From CAZQAA01 sp964591255 (GTDB lineage: Bacteria; Desulfobacterota; DSM-4660; Desulfatiglandales; Desulfatiglandaceae), in the NCBI GenBank assembly GCA_964591255.1, contig CAZQAA010000184.1, forward strand, positions 1-14,454: a stretch of DNA of 14,454 bases, written 5' to 3'. The notes below the pieces were generated by a model. The model saw nothing but the letters and a program-made list of their open reading frames with translations, ran no database searches and was not told the DNA's origin. Positions 14,345-14,454 of the stretch are shown here, in pieces. Position 1 is the stretch's first letter; each line of letters opens with the position of its first letter. Made by a program: the position numbers and the translations under genes.

Positions 14345-14454
14345 ATAACTGTAACGAATAGCACCATATACATTACTATTTTTTTCAAATTGGCCAAAAA
14401 AAGTATATTTGTTTTTTCCTGCAAATATGTTAGCCCCTGCCATTACACCCAACG
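14342..14454 (-). CDS. Outer-membrane beta-barrel protein, C-terminal end (partial)
   Basis: An open frame entering from the window edge on the minus strand and ending at TAA (14344-14342). The 36 visible residues, LGVMAGANIFAGKNKYTFFG then QFEKNSNVYGAIRYSY, alternate polar and hydrophobic residues and finish in an aromatic residue (IRYSY). This is the C-terminal signature of an outer-membrane beta barrel recognised by the BAM machinery. The upstream part lies outside the window, so family and substrate cannot be named. The insertion sequence landed at its stop codon without altering the reading frame. Confidence 0.6.
   Translation of the reverse strand, partial: LGVMAGANIFAGKNKYTFFGQFEKNSNVYGAIRYSY

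Noticed and set aside
1..14454. CRISPR arrays, tRNA or rRNA genes
   Set aside because: No regularly spaced direct repeats, cloverleaf-like segments or rRNA-like stretches were seen on either strand.

Overview
The window reads as a chromosomal segment of an anaerobic Gram-negative bacterium, most likely of the Desulfobacterota (deltaproteobacterial) type. That is an inference from three things: an HdrC-like iron-sulfur protein, a sigma-54 response regulator paired with a ZraS-like kinase, and the overall gene style. No rRNA or other taxonomic marker is present. Nearly all of the window is coding.

Layout. (1) At 41-1384 (+) lie a tandem-duplicated HdrC-like 4Fe-4S protein and an Rrf2-family regulator with a three-cysteine cluster motif, probably one operon. 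(2) At 1458-4645 (-) lies a two-component system: a membrane histidine kinase with a periplasmic sensor, overlapping by one base (TAATG) an NtrC-class sigma-54 activator. (3) At 4646-4963 is a 318-bp divergent control region. It holds a good sigma-70 promoter facing the kinase, a sigma-54 -24/-12 promoter facing the efflux operon, and a perfect inverted repeat upstream of the latter. (4) At 4964-13656 (+) is a metal-efflux operon: small lipoprotein, outer-membrane factor, His-rich membrane-fusion protein, HME-RND pump, a short-T-loop PII-like protein, a P1B-type ATPase, and a truncated YHS-domain leader. (5) At 13652-14336 is a 685-bp IS1595/ISXO2-type element whose transposase carries an in-frame internal deletion that removes part of the catalytic core. 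(6) At 14342-14454 (-) is the C-terminal end of an outer-membrane beta-barrel protein that runs off the window.

How it works together (inference). The kinase would sense periplasmic metal or envelope stress and phosphorylate the sigma-54 activator. The activator would bind upstream of the -24/-12 promoter and switch on an export route across both membranes: the P1B ATPase moves metal from cytoplasm to periplasm and the RND tripartite pump moves it from periplasm to outside, with the PII-like protein as a candidate cytoplasmic modulator. Pump and ATPase residues point to divalent cations (Zn/Co/Cd/Ni/Fe class) rather than Cu(I)/Ag(I). The most interesting points are the PII-like protein inside the efflux operon, the unknown lipoprotein that leads it, the unusual ATPase metal-site motifs, and the decayed but end-intact IS.
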